Shown: positions 47,139 through 56,194 of the stretch, in pieces
Layout: each line of letters starts with the position of its first letter
Position numbering within the stretch: the stretch's first letter is position 1
Assembly: GCF_001310085.1 (NCBI RefSeq)
Contig: NZ_CP012643.1
Coordinates: 3,455,501 to 3,519,500, forward strand
Origin: Rufibacter tibetensis
GTDB taxonomy: Bacteria; Bacteroidota; Bacteroidia; Cytophagales; Hymenobacteraceae
Length of the DNA stretch: 64,000 nt
Direction of reading: 5' to 3'
The notes under the pieces: generated by a model
Told to the model about the DNA's origin: nothing
The model's input: only the letters and a program-made list of their open reading frames with translations
The model's database searches: none
Program-made: the position numbers and the translations under genes

Positions 47139-47531
47139 CACCACGGCACAGATTCAATTGGAAGATGACCCTCGCCCCACTGAAGTTACAAACTTCAGGT
47201 CATGGTAGGTCCAAGTTAAAAACTTGAACCATGGAGAGTAGAGGAGATTAAGAGGGAAACAGCCTTTGCTTTATATTTCTACTTTCCCTTGTTCCAGTCT
47301 TTCCATCGAGCGCCTCGCTTTTGGCCATGGATAAACAGAAACTAAGAGAGATCTACTGCTCAGGCCGAAAGGGCAGTGCGAGAGGGGAAGACGAGGCCTC
47401 GCGGCCGTGAGCACTCGGAGGGCAGCTATAAAACAACCAAGCATAAGGGCCTCGCATTAACCTGTTCCTACGCCAGCAAAAGCCAACCAGGATTACACAT
47501 GGAAGTGTAAACTATAAGATTTATCATCAAA
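47139..47531. other. Spacer with twin hairpins and a GC-rich structured block
   Basis: Two small perfect hairpins (47180-47198 and 47212-47226), each followed by a CATGG, lie right after the AlkD-like gene. Then a GC-rich block at about 47300-47500 contains a perfect 10-nt palindrome (47392-47401) and several smaller complementary stretches. A 27-codon frame (47327-47410) lies inside but has no recognised content. The block contrasts with its AT-rich surroundings and may be a structured RNA or a repeated element; I cannot identify it. Confidence 0.45.
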
Positions 47532-48479
47532 TCATTCCGTCTCTGGTTTCCGCTGTTTCTTTTCTGCTTTTTCTGCTTTTCTCTCCGCCTTCTTATCATT
47601 ATTAATCTTCTTCATTTCCTGAACCACATTGATTTCCCCCGTTTTCACCGCATCCATGTGAATAGTGCCCACTACATCACTTTTAGGCTCCAGCACCATA
47701 TAGGTTTTCATGTTGTACTTCCAAACCTGGTCGCCGGTAAGAGTTTTGAAGGTGGTTTTAAGTGGTTTCTTCACATCTGAGACGGCCGGAATATGGATAG
47801 AGGTGACGCTGCGGGCTTTAACCAGGTAATCTTTACCAGTTCCGCCAACAGAACTCATTTTCTCGGGGAAGTCAAGGGTCATCTTCATGTCCCGAATGTA
47901 GAAGTCAAAGTCATTCGGGTTGTCCAGGTTCATGGTCATCACCATTTCCATTTCATCCAGCCCAAAGTCAGTGATTTTGATATTGGAAACAGTGGCGCCG
48001 GGCAAGGCCGGAATGATCATGTCTAAATCCTCGTTAATATCAAACTTCCGTCTGCCAAACAGGGGAACATCAGCATATGCCTCTATGTGCGCCCGTACTT
48101 TTTCCCCTTCCTTCACCTGCCGCCGAACAAGTTCGCGGGTTTTGTTGTGGTTCATGGTCATGGGAATTTTCATGGTCTGCTTTTTCTGGCTCGCATCGCG
48201 TTCAAAGCTTTTCTGCCCTTGCGCCACACTGGTGTTGTAGAGTTTGAAGTCATAGGTGACGCTGTCCACAAAAGAAGATACCAGTGAGGGAGTGACATCC
48301 ATCAAAACATTCATGGTGGCGGTTTCCTCATTGATGCGCGTATCCGTTACCCGTATGTTGTCAATTTTAGGGGCAAGCAAAGAGACCAGTTTTTTGGTAG
48401 GGGTAGTAACAATGATCACGCCTGCTATCACTATCAGTAACAAGAGGAGCAGTAATGTAACTTTGAGAGCTTTTTTCAT
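47532..48479 (-). CDS. LEA type 2 (WHy domain) family protein
   Basis: I chose the ATG at 48479 (MKKALKVTLLLLLLLIVIAG), which gives a normal signal anchor; the frame from 48545 adds 22 residues. The 315-residue protein has two beta-sandwich WHy-type domains: NIRVTDTRINEETATMNVLM near 45-65 and VSNIKITDFGLDEMEMVMTM near 160-180, each followed by the Asn-Pro turn (LDNPNDFDFYIRD in the second). LEA2 proteins act in stress and desiccation responses, here probably at the periplasmic face. The C-terminus is Lys/Glu-rich (KKAERKAEKAEKKQR). It is not linked to neighbours. Confidence 0.82.
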   Translation of the reverse strand: MKKALKVTLLLLLLLIVIAGVIIVTTPTKKLVSLLAPKIDNIRVTDTRINEETATMNVLMDVTPSLVSSFVDSVTYDFKLYNTSVAQGQKSFERDASQKKQTMKIPMTMNHNKTRELVRRQVKEGEKVRAHIEAYADVPLFGRRKFDINEDLDMIIPALPGATVSNIKITDFGLDEMEMVMTMNLDNPNDFDFYIRDMKMTLDFPEKMSSVGGTGKDYLVKARSVTSIHIPAVSDVKKPLKTTFKTLTGDQVWKYNMKTYMVLEPKSDVVGTIHMDAVKTGEINVVQEMKKINNDKKAERKAEKAEKKQRKPETE

Positions 48480-49026
48480 TTTAAATAGTTTTGCAGTAGG
48501 GGTTTGCAATAGAAAGCAAAGAGCTATTAAAATAACGGTAAGCAACTGAAGGAGTTAAGTGATAAGTAGTATTCCCGTATTTATTCAGACCTACTTCGTG
48601 GTTTCTCTGTACAGGAGCTTGTTTTCCTTCATGATAATTGGCAAATACATGTAGTGCCGCTTTTAAATTTTTTGGTTTTTGACAGGGGGTATATCTAGTA
48701 TCTGTTGATTTTGATGTAGGTTCTGTAAAATGAGCAGAAAACGCCCACTAGACTCCTCTTGCCTCTGCCACCCTAAGGCTTTTAAGTAAGCTTAGCATCA
48801 TCTCGTTTGAGGTGCTTTCTGGGAAAACTGCCACAAATGAGGTAGCCAGAAGATTTGCGTGTTTGTAGGTTTACAAAACCTGCGCCAATTTCTTCAAAAT
48901 GAGTTTGAAAGCTGAATTCTCTATTACAGGAGGTAGTCGGGCAAATAATAGGGACAGCCTGATGTAAATGATGAGGCTGGGCTATTAGGGGGATTACAGA
49001 AATGAAGCAGAACTGCTTTTTAAGCA
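48480..49026. other. 550 bp intergenic, nothing recognised
   Basis: The region upstream of the LEA2-like gene contains no convincing gene. A minus-strand frame at 48782-49051 (89 codons) has no recognised motif and runs into the terminator hairpin of the next gene, so I leave it out. Confidence 0.5.
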
Positions 49027-49090
49027 GAACGCCTGCCCAAAACTCTAGCAAGACGAAATCTTATCTTGATAAGAGTTTGGGCAGGCGTTC
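49027..49090 (-). terminator. Terminator hairpin after the Lys-rich periplasmic protein gene
   Basis: Arms 49027-49046 and 49072-49090 pair over 19 bp with one bulged A. The hairpin lies 20 bp past the stop codon of the minus-strand gene at 49112-49444. The 25-nt loop is longer than usual. Confidence 0.6.
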
Positions 49091-49111
49091 CGGAGTATAC
49101 CAGACTAAAGC

Positions 49112-49444
49112 TTAGTCAATTTTCTCGTCTACTTTCTCTACACCTTTCTTAGTAGTGTTCTTTACGGCTGAACCAGCTTTCTTGGCGCCTTTTCCTACCG
49201 TTTTCCCTGCCTTTTTAACGCCTTTGCCAGTAGCTTTGGCTCCGCTTACGGCTAGGTTCTTGGTGCCTTTCCCTACGGACTTGGCTCCGTGGCCTACCTG
49301 GTGTGCTCCGGTTTTGGCACGCTCCTTATTGGTCGTTTTTACCTGAGTAGTGTCCTGTACCGTTGGGACAATAGAGGCCTCGGCAATATTTGCTCCTAAG
49401 AAGGTAGCAATCCCAAATGCTGCTATAAACGCAAATTTTTTCAT
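49112..49444 (-). CDS. Secreted Lys/Gly-rich repetitive small protein
   Basis: The 110-residue protein has a clear signal peptide (MKKFAFIAAFGIATFLGANI, cleavage near AEA-S at 23). The mature part is made of short degenerate repeats around GKGxKKAGK: HGAKSVGKGTKNLAV, SGAKATGKGVKKAGKT and VGKGAKKAGSAVKN. It is strongly basic and without Cys. Similar repeats occur in histone-H1-like and stress-related proteins, but here it is exported, so a periplasmic or surface role in binding acidic polymers is conceivable. No family is recognised. Confidence 0.7.
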   Translation of the reverse strand: MKKFAFIAAFGIATFLGANIAEASIVPTVQDTTQVKTTNKERAKTGAHQVGHGAKSVGKGTKNLAVSGAKATGKGVKKAGKTVGKGAKKAGSAVKNTTKKGVEKVDEKID

Positions 49445-49888
49445 GTCTATATCTGTTTTTAATGTTCTTACTTGATTGCCCTATGAAACGGGACTGATTA
49501 GGTAAAGTTGCATTTTTCATAGGAATTGCAAAGTGGCTCACATTGTTTCCAAAAGGGATTTCTGAGTTGCAGGTTTTAAAGGTTTATTTTGGAAAACAGC
49601 TTAGAAACAGATGTAGGTCACTTGCAGGAAGTTGGGCCAGTACCTCAAAATTAACAGTGTACTTTTGTTGATGGAGAAGTCTATGTTTCTAATGAGGGGA
49701 AGAGCCTTTACTTATTTTATCAAAAAGGGGACTTTAGAATGAACTTTGAAAAACTGGAAGAGCTTAACCCTATTTGAAATCTGGTTTCTTTGTAAGGAGG
49801 TTTTATGAGTAGGTGAAAATCAAAACGAATAGAAAGAACTAGATCTATCCCTCTAAAACTCCAGATACCTTAAAGCAGTTATATCTCC
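49445..49888. other. 440 bp intergenic, nothing recognised
   Basis: The divergent spacer between the Lys-rich protein and glutathione peroxidase genes has no gene and no strong hairpin. A GGAAAACAG motif near 49591 is a half-copy of the recurring spacer palindrome. Confidence 0.45.
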
Positions 49889-50488
49889 ATGGATTTGAAG
49901 AAGAAAATATTAAAGATGCTATACCCCCTGATCATGCGGTTATCTAAGTCAACTGCAAAGGGGAGAGTGTTGAAAAACGAGCAAAAAGTGAAACCTGCTC
50001 AGCCATTCCACGCATTAACTACTGTCTTGAATAACGGCGCATCGCTGGATTTTAGCCATTTGAAGAATAAGAAAGTGTTGCTGGTGAACACCGCGTCTAA
50101 TTGCGGTTACACTGGCCAATATGAAGAACTGCAGCAGTTGCAGGAGCAGCAGAAAGAGTCGTTGGTCATCATCGGGTTTCCGGCCAATGATTTTAAGGAG
50201 CAGGAAAAAGACAATGATGAAACCATTTCTCAGTTCTGCCAGGTAAACTTCGGGGTCAGTTTTCCATTGGCTAAGAAGAGTGTGGTAGTGAAAAACCAGA
50301 ACCAGAATCCGGTGTACCATTGGCTTTCCAATGCGCAAGAAAATGGCTGGAACAACCACCAACCCGACTGGAATTTCAGCAAATACCTTATTGATGAACA
50401 GGGTGTCCTGACGCATTACTTCGGCCCAGCCATTTCTCCTGTGGGCGAAGAGGTGAGAAATGCGCTTCAAGAAAAAGGGAATAGCTAA
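49889..50488 (+). CDS. Glutathione peroxidase family protein
   Basis: The 199-residue thiol peroxidase has a long N-terminal extension of about 38 residues (rich in Lys, with one hydrophobic patch at 9-16). The family core follows: FSHLKNKKVLLVNTASNCGY, with the peroxidatic Cys72 in NTASNCGYTGQY, then IIGFPANDFKEQEKDNDETI and NQNPVYHWL, and the tetrad Trp/Asn in WNFSKYLID. It uses Cys, not selenocysteine. It reduces hydrogen peroxide or lipid peroxides, most likely with thioredoxin. It is a single gene. Confidence 0.92.
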   Translation: MDLKKKILKMLYPLIMRLSKSTAKGRVLKNEQKVKPAQPFHALTTVLNNGASLDFSHLKNKKVLLVNTASNCGYTGQYEELQQLQEQQKESLVIIGFPANDFKEQEKDNDETISQFCQVNFGVSFPLAKKSVVVKNQNQNPVYHWLSNAQENGWNNHQPDWNFSKYLIDEQGVLTHYFGPAISPVGEEVRNALQEKGNS

Positions 50489-50754
50489 ATTTGCATAACT
50501 ATCACACGTTCACATGCTGTTAAAGAAAATACTCGAAGGTCAAAGGTGAACGTGAATAGGACTGGCGGCTAGGTATAATAGAAGAGTGCTTCATAAGTAC
50601 AGACCAGCAGAAGGTAAAGAGGTGAGCTTTGTTTAGATGGTTTTTTTAAGCTAGTAAAAACAAAAGACTTTTTAAAAACTAATCACAAAACCCAAATTCC
50701 GGGGCGCAGTAAGGGAGAACGGGGTCAATTTCAGGCTACATTCAGGAACAAGAC

Positions 50755-53313
50755 ATGGATAGCGCATTAGCCTCCGCAAGGGAGGAAACCGCAAGAGGTG
50801 AAAACCCGCCTTTTCTAAAGATATTTGAAGCCCAGGCCGGACTAGTTTTACTTCTTAACCCTGAATTAAAGATACAGGCTGCCTCAGATGCCTACCTGAG
50901 AGAGACGCTCACCAAACGGAAAGATATCATAGGCAAACATGTATTCACGGTTTTCCCTGATAATCCTGAGGAAGCAAATGAATCTCCCACCAAAAACCTG
51001 ATGGCTTCTTTTGAGCAGATCTTTGCTACCGGCAAGAGCCACAAGATGGAGATCATAAGATATGACATTCCTGACCCAGAGCGGCCCGGCTATTTTGTGG
51101 AACGCTACTGGAGTACCTGCAACACCCCCGTGTTAGATGACCAGGGAAACATCACCTGCATCATACACGAGACAAATAATGTAACTGAAAGCGAGAAAGC
51201 CAAAAGACAGCTGCTGAAAAGCCAGCAAAGGGAGCAAACTGCCTTGGCACAGGCCGAACAGCACCGCATACGCCTGGAGCGGCTCTTTGACCAGGCTCCC
51301 GCAGCCCTGGCAATACTGGAGGGACCGGAGCTGGTGTACAAGGTGATCAACAAAGCATATCAGCATCTTTTCCCGGGTAGGCAACTGATGGGATTGGGTT
51401 TGTTTGAAGCACTTCCGGAACTCAAGAACCAGCCCATTGACAACATCATCCGGACGGTATATGAAACCGGCGAAACGTTTGAAGGAAAGGAAGTGCTGAT
51501 TCCGGTTGCCCGCTATGAAGGTCAGGCACCAGAAGACATTTACTGGAATTTCATTTACCAAGCTCTTTATGATACCCAAGGACAAATAAACGGAGTACTG
51601 ATCTTTGCTCTGGATGTGACAGAATTTGTGAAGGCGCGCCAGCAGGCGGAGAAAAGTGCTGAGATTTTGCAAACCCTTAACCAGCAACTGGAAGAAAAGG
51701 TAATACAAAGAACAAAAGCCTTGCAGCTAGCCCAGGCCGAAGCCGAAAAGCAAAAGCACCGCTTAGAGCGCCTTTTCACCGATGCCCCGGCTGCCATCTG
51801 TATTCTGGATGGCTCTGACATGGTGTTTGAATTGGTAAACCCCACCTACCAGCAACTATTTCCGGGCAGGCAGCTGGGCGGAAAACCTATCCTAGAAGGC
51901 TTGCCAGAGGTAGAGGGGACAGTTGTTCATCAAACCTTGCTGCAGGTGTACGAAACCGGTATCACGCACCAGGAAGAGGAAATGTGCGTTCCGTTCGTCC
52001 GGCCCCTCGACGGAGTGGTAGAGAACCGGTACTTCAAATACATTCAGCAGCCCCGCTATAATGAGCATGGGCTTATAGATGGCATTTTGGTGCTGGCGTT
52101 TGAAGTCACTGAACAGGTAGAATCACGCAGAGCAGTAGAGGCAAGCGCCCGGCAATTGAGGCTCATCACAGACTCTTTGCCGGTGCTCATCGGGTATTTG
52201 GACAAAGACGAGGTGTACCGGTTTACGAACAAGGCTTATGAAACCTGGTTCCCTCACAAAGCCGAGAGTATTTTGGGAAGAAAGGTGCGGGACGTTGTGG
52301 GTGACAAAGCTTACCAGAACGTGAAGGTGTACATTGAGCGCGCATTGGCCGGTGAGCGGCTTGACTTTGAGGCAACCATGCCGTACAAAGATGGCTTCAC
52401 AAAGCACATCCGGACCAGCTACGTTCCAGACATTCAGGAAGGCAAAGTGGCTGGTTTTTATACCCTGGTGACAGACGTAACTGAGCAGGTGGAGTCGCGC
52501 CTGGCTATAGAGAAAAGTGAAAAGGAGGCCAAAGCCATGGCCGAGGAACTGGCGGCCACCAATGAAGAATTAGCTTCCATCAACGAGGAACTCCAGGACA
52601 CCAACCAGCAACTCACCCACACCAACTCAGACCTGGATAACTTTATCTACACGGCCTCGCATGATTTGAAGGCTCCTATCTCCAACATAGAAATGCTCAT
52701 GGCAGAACTGTTGGTGGAACTGCCCAAGGATAGCCTGGCACAGGGAGAGGTAGAAACCATCATCGGCATGATGAAGGGCGCCATTGACCGCTTCAAAAAA
52801 ACCATCAAAAACCTGACAGAAATCACCAAGCTGCAGAAAGACCACCTCATTGAAACCAAGGTGGTAAGCGTCAAAGAGGTAGTGCAGGAGGTAATACTGG
52901 ACATGGAGCAAATGATCCAGAAATCAGAGGCTCAACTAGACGTTGAGTTAAACAAATGCCCTTTTATCTCCTTTTCAGAGAAAAACCTGCGCAGCATCTT
53001 CTATAACCTGCTTTCCAACGCCATCAAGTACCGTCACCCAGCTCGTAAGCCATTCATACAGGTGAGGTGCCATCTGGAGAAAGAGTACCTGGTGCTCACT
53101 GTACAGGACAATGGACTGGGATTGAGTTCTGACGAGCAAAAGAAGCTCTTCACCATGTTCCGCCGCTTCCATGACCACGTAGAGGGATCTGGCGTAGGAC
53201 TGTATATGGTAAAGCGCATGGTAGACAATGCAGGAGGAAAGATTGAGGTTGATAGCCAAAAAGGAGAGGGTGCCACGTTTAAGGTCTACCTTAAAAATAA
53301 TTCTTTTGTCTAA
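50755..53313 (+). CDS. Four-PAS sensor histidine kinase
   Basis: The 852-residue soluble kinase has four PAS units (starting near residues 20, 170, 325 and 460). The second and third share RLERLF..APAA..IL and the hallmark LFPGRQL, so they arose by internal duplication. A coiled-coil signalling helix (about 585-625; AATNEELASINEELQDTNQQ) leads into the kinase core: H-box DNFIYTASHDLKAPISNIEM, N-box NLLSNAIKYRHP, G1 VQDNGLGLS and G2 GSGVGLYMVKRMV. The core is close to that of the kinase at 33355-36450. There is no response regulator nearby. Signals are unknown. Confidence 0.93.
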   Translation: MDSALASAREETARGENPPFLKIFEAQAGLVLLLNPELKIQAASDAYLRETLTKRKDIIGKHVFTVFPDNPEEANESPTKNLMASFEQIFATGKSHKMEIIRYDIPDPERPGYFVERYWSTCNTPVLDDQGNITCIIHETNNVTESEKAKRQLLKSQQREQTALAQAEQHRIRLERLFDQAPAALAILEGPELVYKVINKAYQHLFPGRQLMGLGLFEALPELKNQPIDNIIRTVYETGETFEGKEVLIPVARYEGQAPEDIYWNFIYQALYDTQGQINGVLIFALDVTEFVKARQQAEKSAEILQTLNQQLEEKVIQRTKALQLAQAEAEKQKHRLERLFTDAPAAICILDGSDMVFELVNPTYQQLFPGRQLGGKPILEGLPEVEGTVVHQTLLQVYETGITHQEEEMCVPFVRPLDGVVENRYFKYIQQPRYNEHGLIDGILVLAFEVTEQVESRRAVEASARQLRLITDSLPVLIGYLDKDEVYRFTNKAYETWFPHKAESILGRKVRDVVGDKAYQNVKVYIERALAGERLDFEATMPYKDGFTKHIRTSYVPDIQEGKVAGFYTLVTDVTEQVESRLAIEKSEKEAKAMAEELAATNEELASINEELQDTNQQLTHTNSDLDNFIYTASHDLKAPISNIEMLMAELLVELPKDSLAQGEVETIIGMMKGAIDRFKKTIKNLTEITKLQKDHLIETKVVSVKEVVQEVILDMEQMIQKSEAQLDVELNKCPFISFSEKNLRSIFYNLLSNAIKYRHPARKPFIQVRCHLEKEYLVLTVQDNGLGLSSDEQKKLFTMFRRFHDHVEGSGVGLYMVKRMVDNAGGKIEVDSQKGEGATFKVYLKNNSFV

Positions 53314-53458
53314 GAAGGCGAGTTGAATTGGGGCTACTTTCTGGAAAATAAACTGAAAACCAGTTTTTTCTCTTTTTGGCAACTTTCAGGTGGGCTGAGG
53401 GGTATTTGGTACCTTGCGGCCTAAAGACTTTTTCAGGTCTGCCTGAAGTATATTTTCT

Positions 53459-54271
53459 ATGGATTTTTCAAAAATAAAGCTGGTGGCCACAGACATGGAT
53501 GGCACCCTGCTAGACCCTCAACATAACTTAAACGAAGAGTTCTATACAGTTTACCAGGCCCTCAAAGAAAGAGGAATTCTGTTTGCCGCCGCTAGCGGAA
53601 GGCAGTACTACAACCTGGTAAACCTGTTTAAGCCCATCAAAGACGAGATCATCTTCCTGGCCGAGAATGGAAGCTTTGTGGTGTACCAGGGTGAAGAATT
53701 GTCTGTTCAAGCGCTTGACCTTGCTGAGACCAAAAGGCTTTTAAAGAAAGCCCGAGAAATTGAAGGTTCTTACATGGTGTTATGCGGAAAGAAATCAGCT
53801 TACGTGGACAACACCGCCCCTGAATTCATGGCTCAGGTAGAACTGTACTATGATAAAGTAGAGGTGGTAGACGATCTTTTGCAGGTGGAAGATGACCAGT
53901 TCCTGAAGATTGCAATCTGTGAACTGAAAGGGGTGGAAGATAGCAGTAACCTGCACTTCCGGGAGGAGCGGGAACACCTGCAAATCACGGTATCCGGAAA
54001 AATCTGGCTGGATATCTGCGACAAACTCGCCAATAAAGGGCGCGGCATGGAAGTAGTGCAGGAAAGATTCAACATCACCCCGGAAGAAACTATGGTGTTT
54101 GGTGATTACCTGAACGACCTGAAGATGATCCAAAAAGCTCATTACAGCTTCGCCATGGAGAATGCCCACCCAGACATTAAGGAGGCCGCCCGTTACAGAG
54201 CCAAAAGCAACAGCCAGAACGGTGTCATTGAAGTGCTGCAGCAACTGGTTTCCAGCGAAAAAGTAGCTTAA
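53459..54271 (+). CDS. Cof-type HAD family hydrolase
   Basis: The 270-residue phosphatase shows the HAD motifs: VATDMDGTLLDP (nucleophile Asp12 and acid Asp14), a Ser/Thr in AAASGRQ, Lys in the cap-proximal region, and GDYLNDLKMIQKA holding the metal acids. A type IIB cap lies between about 85 and 200. Members dephosphorylate sugar phosphates or flavin precursors; the substrate is not predictable. It reads in the same direction as the kinase, 145 bp after it, with a weak hairpin between them (about 53346-53366). Confidence 0.92.
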   Translation: MDFSKIKLVATDMDGTLLDPQHNLNEEFYTVYQALKERGILFAAASGRQYYNLVNLFKPIKDEIIFLAENGSFVVYQGEELSVQALDLAETKRLLKKAREIEGSYMVLCGKKSAYVDNTAPEFMAQVELYYDKVEVVDDLLQVEDDQFLKIAICELKGVEDSSNLHFREEREHLQITVSGKIWLDICDKLANKGRGMEVVQERFNITPEETMVFGDYLNDLKMIQKAHYSFAMENAHPDIKEAARYRAKSNSQNGVIEVLQQLVSSEKVA

Positions 54272-54387
54272 TTAACGTTAGATGAGAACATTATTCAAGC
54301 TAGGTTTTTAGGGGTGTTTTCAGGAAAAGAAACCAAAAACAACCCACGCGTATAAGACTACTCTAGTAGAACCAACCCCGAAATACC

Positions 54388-54636
54388 ATGGATGAGCAAT
54401 TGTTGCAAGCAGTAAACGAAGCCGTTTCTAAAAAGAAGTTCCTGAAGATTCAGTACCGCACCGACCTGAATGAGTTCTTAACCGTAACGGCGCTCATCAA
54501 GAAAGTGGAAGAGAATGAGGGAAGCTTGAAAGTGGAACTTGCCACCGGAGAGGAAATCCCCTTTGACCATTTGGTAAAAGTTGGCGACGTAGCTTCTAAT
54601 CAATTCACCAATCGTGATTTCACCTGTGACTGTTAA
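54388..54636 (+). CDS. Small conserved-looking protein, Rof-like beta-barrel possible
   Basis: The 82-residue protein begins MDEQLLQAVNEAVSKKKFLK, followed by five likely strands (IQYRTDL, LTVTALIKKV, SLKVELATG, EEIPFDHLVKVGD). The last motif resembles the small beta-barrel end of Rof/WYL-like proteins (RxDxLVxVD), but I cannot assign the family. It has a Cys-containing end (FTCDC). It is followed by a very strong terminator and may be co-transcribed with the HAD gene 115 bp upstream. Confidence 0.6.
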   Translation: MDEQLLQAVNEAVSKKKFLKIQYRTDLNEFLTVTALIKKVEENEGSLKVELATGEEIPFDHLVKVGDVASNQFTNRDFTCDC

Positions 54637-54705
54637 GTTGAAAGTCTTCGCCTTCTCATACAAAGCTCTATGAAATGCTTTTAGCTTTGAGCAAGCTTTA
54701 ATTTC

Positions 54706-54772
54706 AATAAGCATAAAAGAGTAAGGGGTAAGCTGATCCAATCAACTTACCCCTTACTCTTTTATGCTTATT
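54706..54772. terminator. Strong bidirectional terminator
   Basis: A perfect 27-bp stem (arms 54706-54732 and 54746-54772) with a 13-nt loop, flanked by T-rich and A-rich sequence, lies between convergent genes. It is the strongest hairpin in the window. Confidence 0.88.
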
Positions 54773-54808
54773 CTCTTTTTACAAACTAACGTGCCTCCTG
54801 GAGGGGGT

Positions 54809-55219
54809 TTAGCGCGAGAACGATGTTCGTGAGGAGCCTCGGCGAGCGCCATCTACACTCCAAATCCCCGATCCTTGGGCGGCGATGTACAGAAAGATGA
54901 AGCAGTACAGTACCGCTAGTTCGCCTTGATTCACTACAGGTGACCAACCTTGTGAGGCATGTGCCATAAAGTAGGCCACAGCCATGGTGCCACTGGAAAT
55001 AAATGCCGCCCAACTGGTGAATAGGCCAATTGTGATCAAAAAGCCAGCTACAAATTCAATGATGCCAGCCACTCCCGCAATGGAAGCTAACTCCATGGGG
55101 TCTTTCTCTCCCGGCCAGCCAAACAGCTTCTGGGTTCCATGCATCATAAACATCAATCCTGCTACTATGCGCAGGAGAGCATAAAAGTGAGGAGCGTATC
55201 TTCCTAGTATTCTATCCAT
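54809..55219 (-). CDS. DoxX family membrane protein
   Basis: I chose the ATG at 55219 (MDRILGRYAPHFYALLRIVA); a TTG lies three codons further upstream. The 136-residue protein has four membrane spans, with the family motifs RIVAGLMFMMHGTQKLFGWPG in the first loop region, IEFVAGFLITIGLF in the second span and the final basic tail (GARRGSSRTSFSR). DoxX proteins are found with thiol/quinone enzymes and in oxidative stress units, but biochemical roles vary. The remnant of a GH3 gene lies immediately upstream. Confidence 0.88.
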   Translation of the reverse strand: MDRILGRYAPHFYALLRIVAGLMFMMHGTQKLFGWPGEKDPMELASIAGVAGIIEFVAGFLITIGLFTSWAAFISSGTMAVAYFMAHASQGWSPVVNQGELAVLYCFIFLYIAAQGSGIWSVDGARRGSSRTSFSR

Positions 55220-55346
55220 GGTAATCAAATGTTACAATTCTTAAAAACCCACTATACCTTGTAAGCACATTTGGTATTTACGAAGTGCTTGTTATATAGT
55301 TCCAGAGTAATATTAAGGTTTGTATTCCTGAGAACCTAGAAAGTAC

Positions 55347-55508
55347 CTATTCCAAAATGGTGATTTCTTTACTGGTCCTGATGTCTTCTGACGAGGAACC
55401 CGCCCTTATTATAAATGTTCCCGGTTTAATCTTGAATCTGTCCTTCTTGGTTTCGCCTAGGTTAAGGGTCACGCGCACAAAACCTCTAAGCACTGACTCA
55501 TAGGAAGT
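55347..55508 (-). pseudogene. Remnant of a GH3 beta-glucosidase, C-terminal Fn3-like domain
   Basis: On the minus strand, 53 codons read TSYESVLRGFVRVTLNLGET followed by FKIKPGTFIIRAGSSSEDIR and end at TAG 55347-55349. This is the family signature of the fibronectin-III-like domain that closes GH3 beta-glucosidases (LKGFxRVxLxPGET ... VGSSSxDIR), with the linker between the two parts shortened. An in-frame stop precedes the first codon, and no other GH3 part is found upstream, so only the very end of the gene is left. Confidence 0.75.
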
Positions 55509-55777
55509 TTAGTTGGTCTTAGAAAGGTAAAGCTATCTAGTGAAAAGATAAGAGGTTCAAGATAGTCTGCCAATAATGAGCAATGAGGTCTCTGTCCTAT
55601 ATAAGTACCGTGGAGAGGAACCTGAGGAGGCCAATTACTATAATTAGCTGAAATAGAATTTAGCTTATGTTTTTTTGTAAAAGCAGGTAGATTTGGTATA
55701 GTTAGTTTGTATTTATATAGAAAACTATATCTTTAGAAAATCTAACTGACCAAACCACCTAACTAACCCTTTTCAAC
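55509..55777. other. Spacer between the GH3 remnant and DUF805
   Basis: AT-rich DNA without a gene. It should hold the promoter of the DUF805 gene; no clear box is seen. The GH3 remnant shows that this spacer was once coding. Confidence 0.45.
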
Positions 55778-56134
55778 ATGTTTAAAGCTCCATTTTCCTT
55801 TAAAGGAAGAATCAGAAGATTAGAGTATGGCCTCAGCTGGCTAATTTACATTCCTTTTGCCATCATACTTAATGTATTGGCTGCATCATCAGACATAACC
55901 ACTATTCTGATTATGTTTGTATTGTATATTCCCTTGGTGTGGTTCGTTTGGGCCCAAGGTGCAAAAAGATGCCATGACAAGGGTCGGTCAGGATGGTTTC
56001 AAATTATCCCTTTCTATTGTTTAGTCTTGCTTTTCAGCGATGGCGAACCTTACGAAAACGACTACGGAGCGAACCCCAAGGGGAAAGAAGAACAAGCGGC
56101 AGACTTCTTCAATCAAGAACCTGTTATGGAGTAA
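55778..56134 (+). CDS. DUF805 family membrane protein
   Basis: The 118-residue protein has the family start FKAPFSFKGRIRRLEYGLSW, followed by two or three hydrophobic segments (about 20-38, 45-62) and the conserved AKRCHDKGRSGWFQIIPFY near 71-89. The polar tail is acidic. DUF805 proteins are small inner-membrane proteins without a known activity. It is a single gene with its own terminator. Confidence 0.9.
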   Translation: MFKAPFSFKGRIRRLEYGLSWLIYIPFAIILNVLAASSDITTILIMFVLYIPLVWFVWAQGAKRCHDKGRSGWFQIIPFYCLVLLFSDGEPYENDYGANPKGKEEQAADFFNQEPVME

Positions 56135-56156
56135 AATCTACTATTTTTTCTTAACG

Positions 56157-56194
56157 CATTTCAGGCCTGTTTTGTAGAAAGCAGGCCTGAAATG
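56157..56194 (+). terminator. Terminator hairpin after the DUF805 gene
   Basis: A 13-bp stem (arms 56157-56169 and 56182-56194) lies 22 bp past the stop codon. The loop contains the recurring TTTTGTAGAAA-type motif. Confidence 0.65.

Noticed and set aside
47327-47410. 27-codon frame inside the GC-rich block
   Set aside because: Short, ends inside a palindrome-rich section and has no recognised sequence; more likely part of a non-coding element.
48782-49051. 89-codon minus-strand frame
   Set aside because: It overlaps the terminator hairpin of the next gene and shows no domain.
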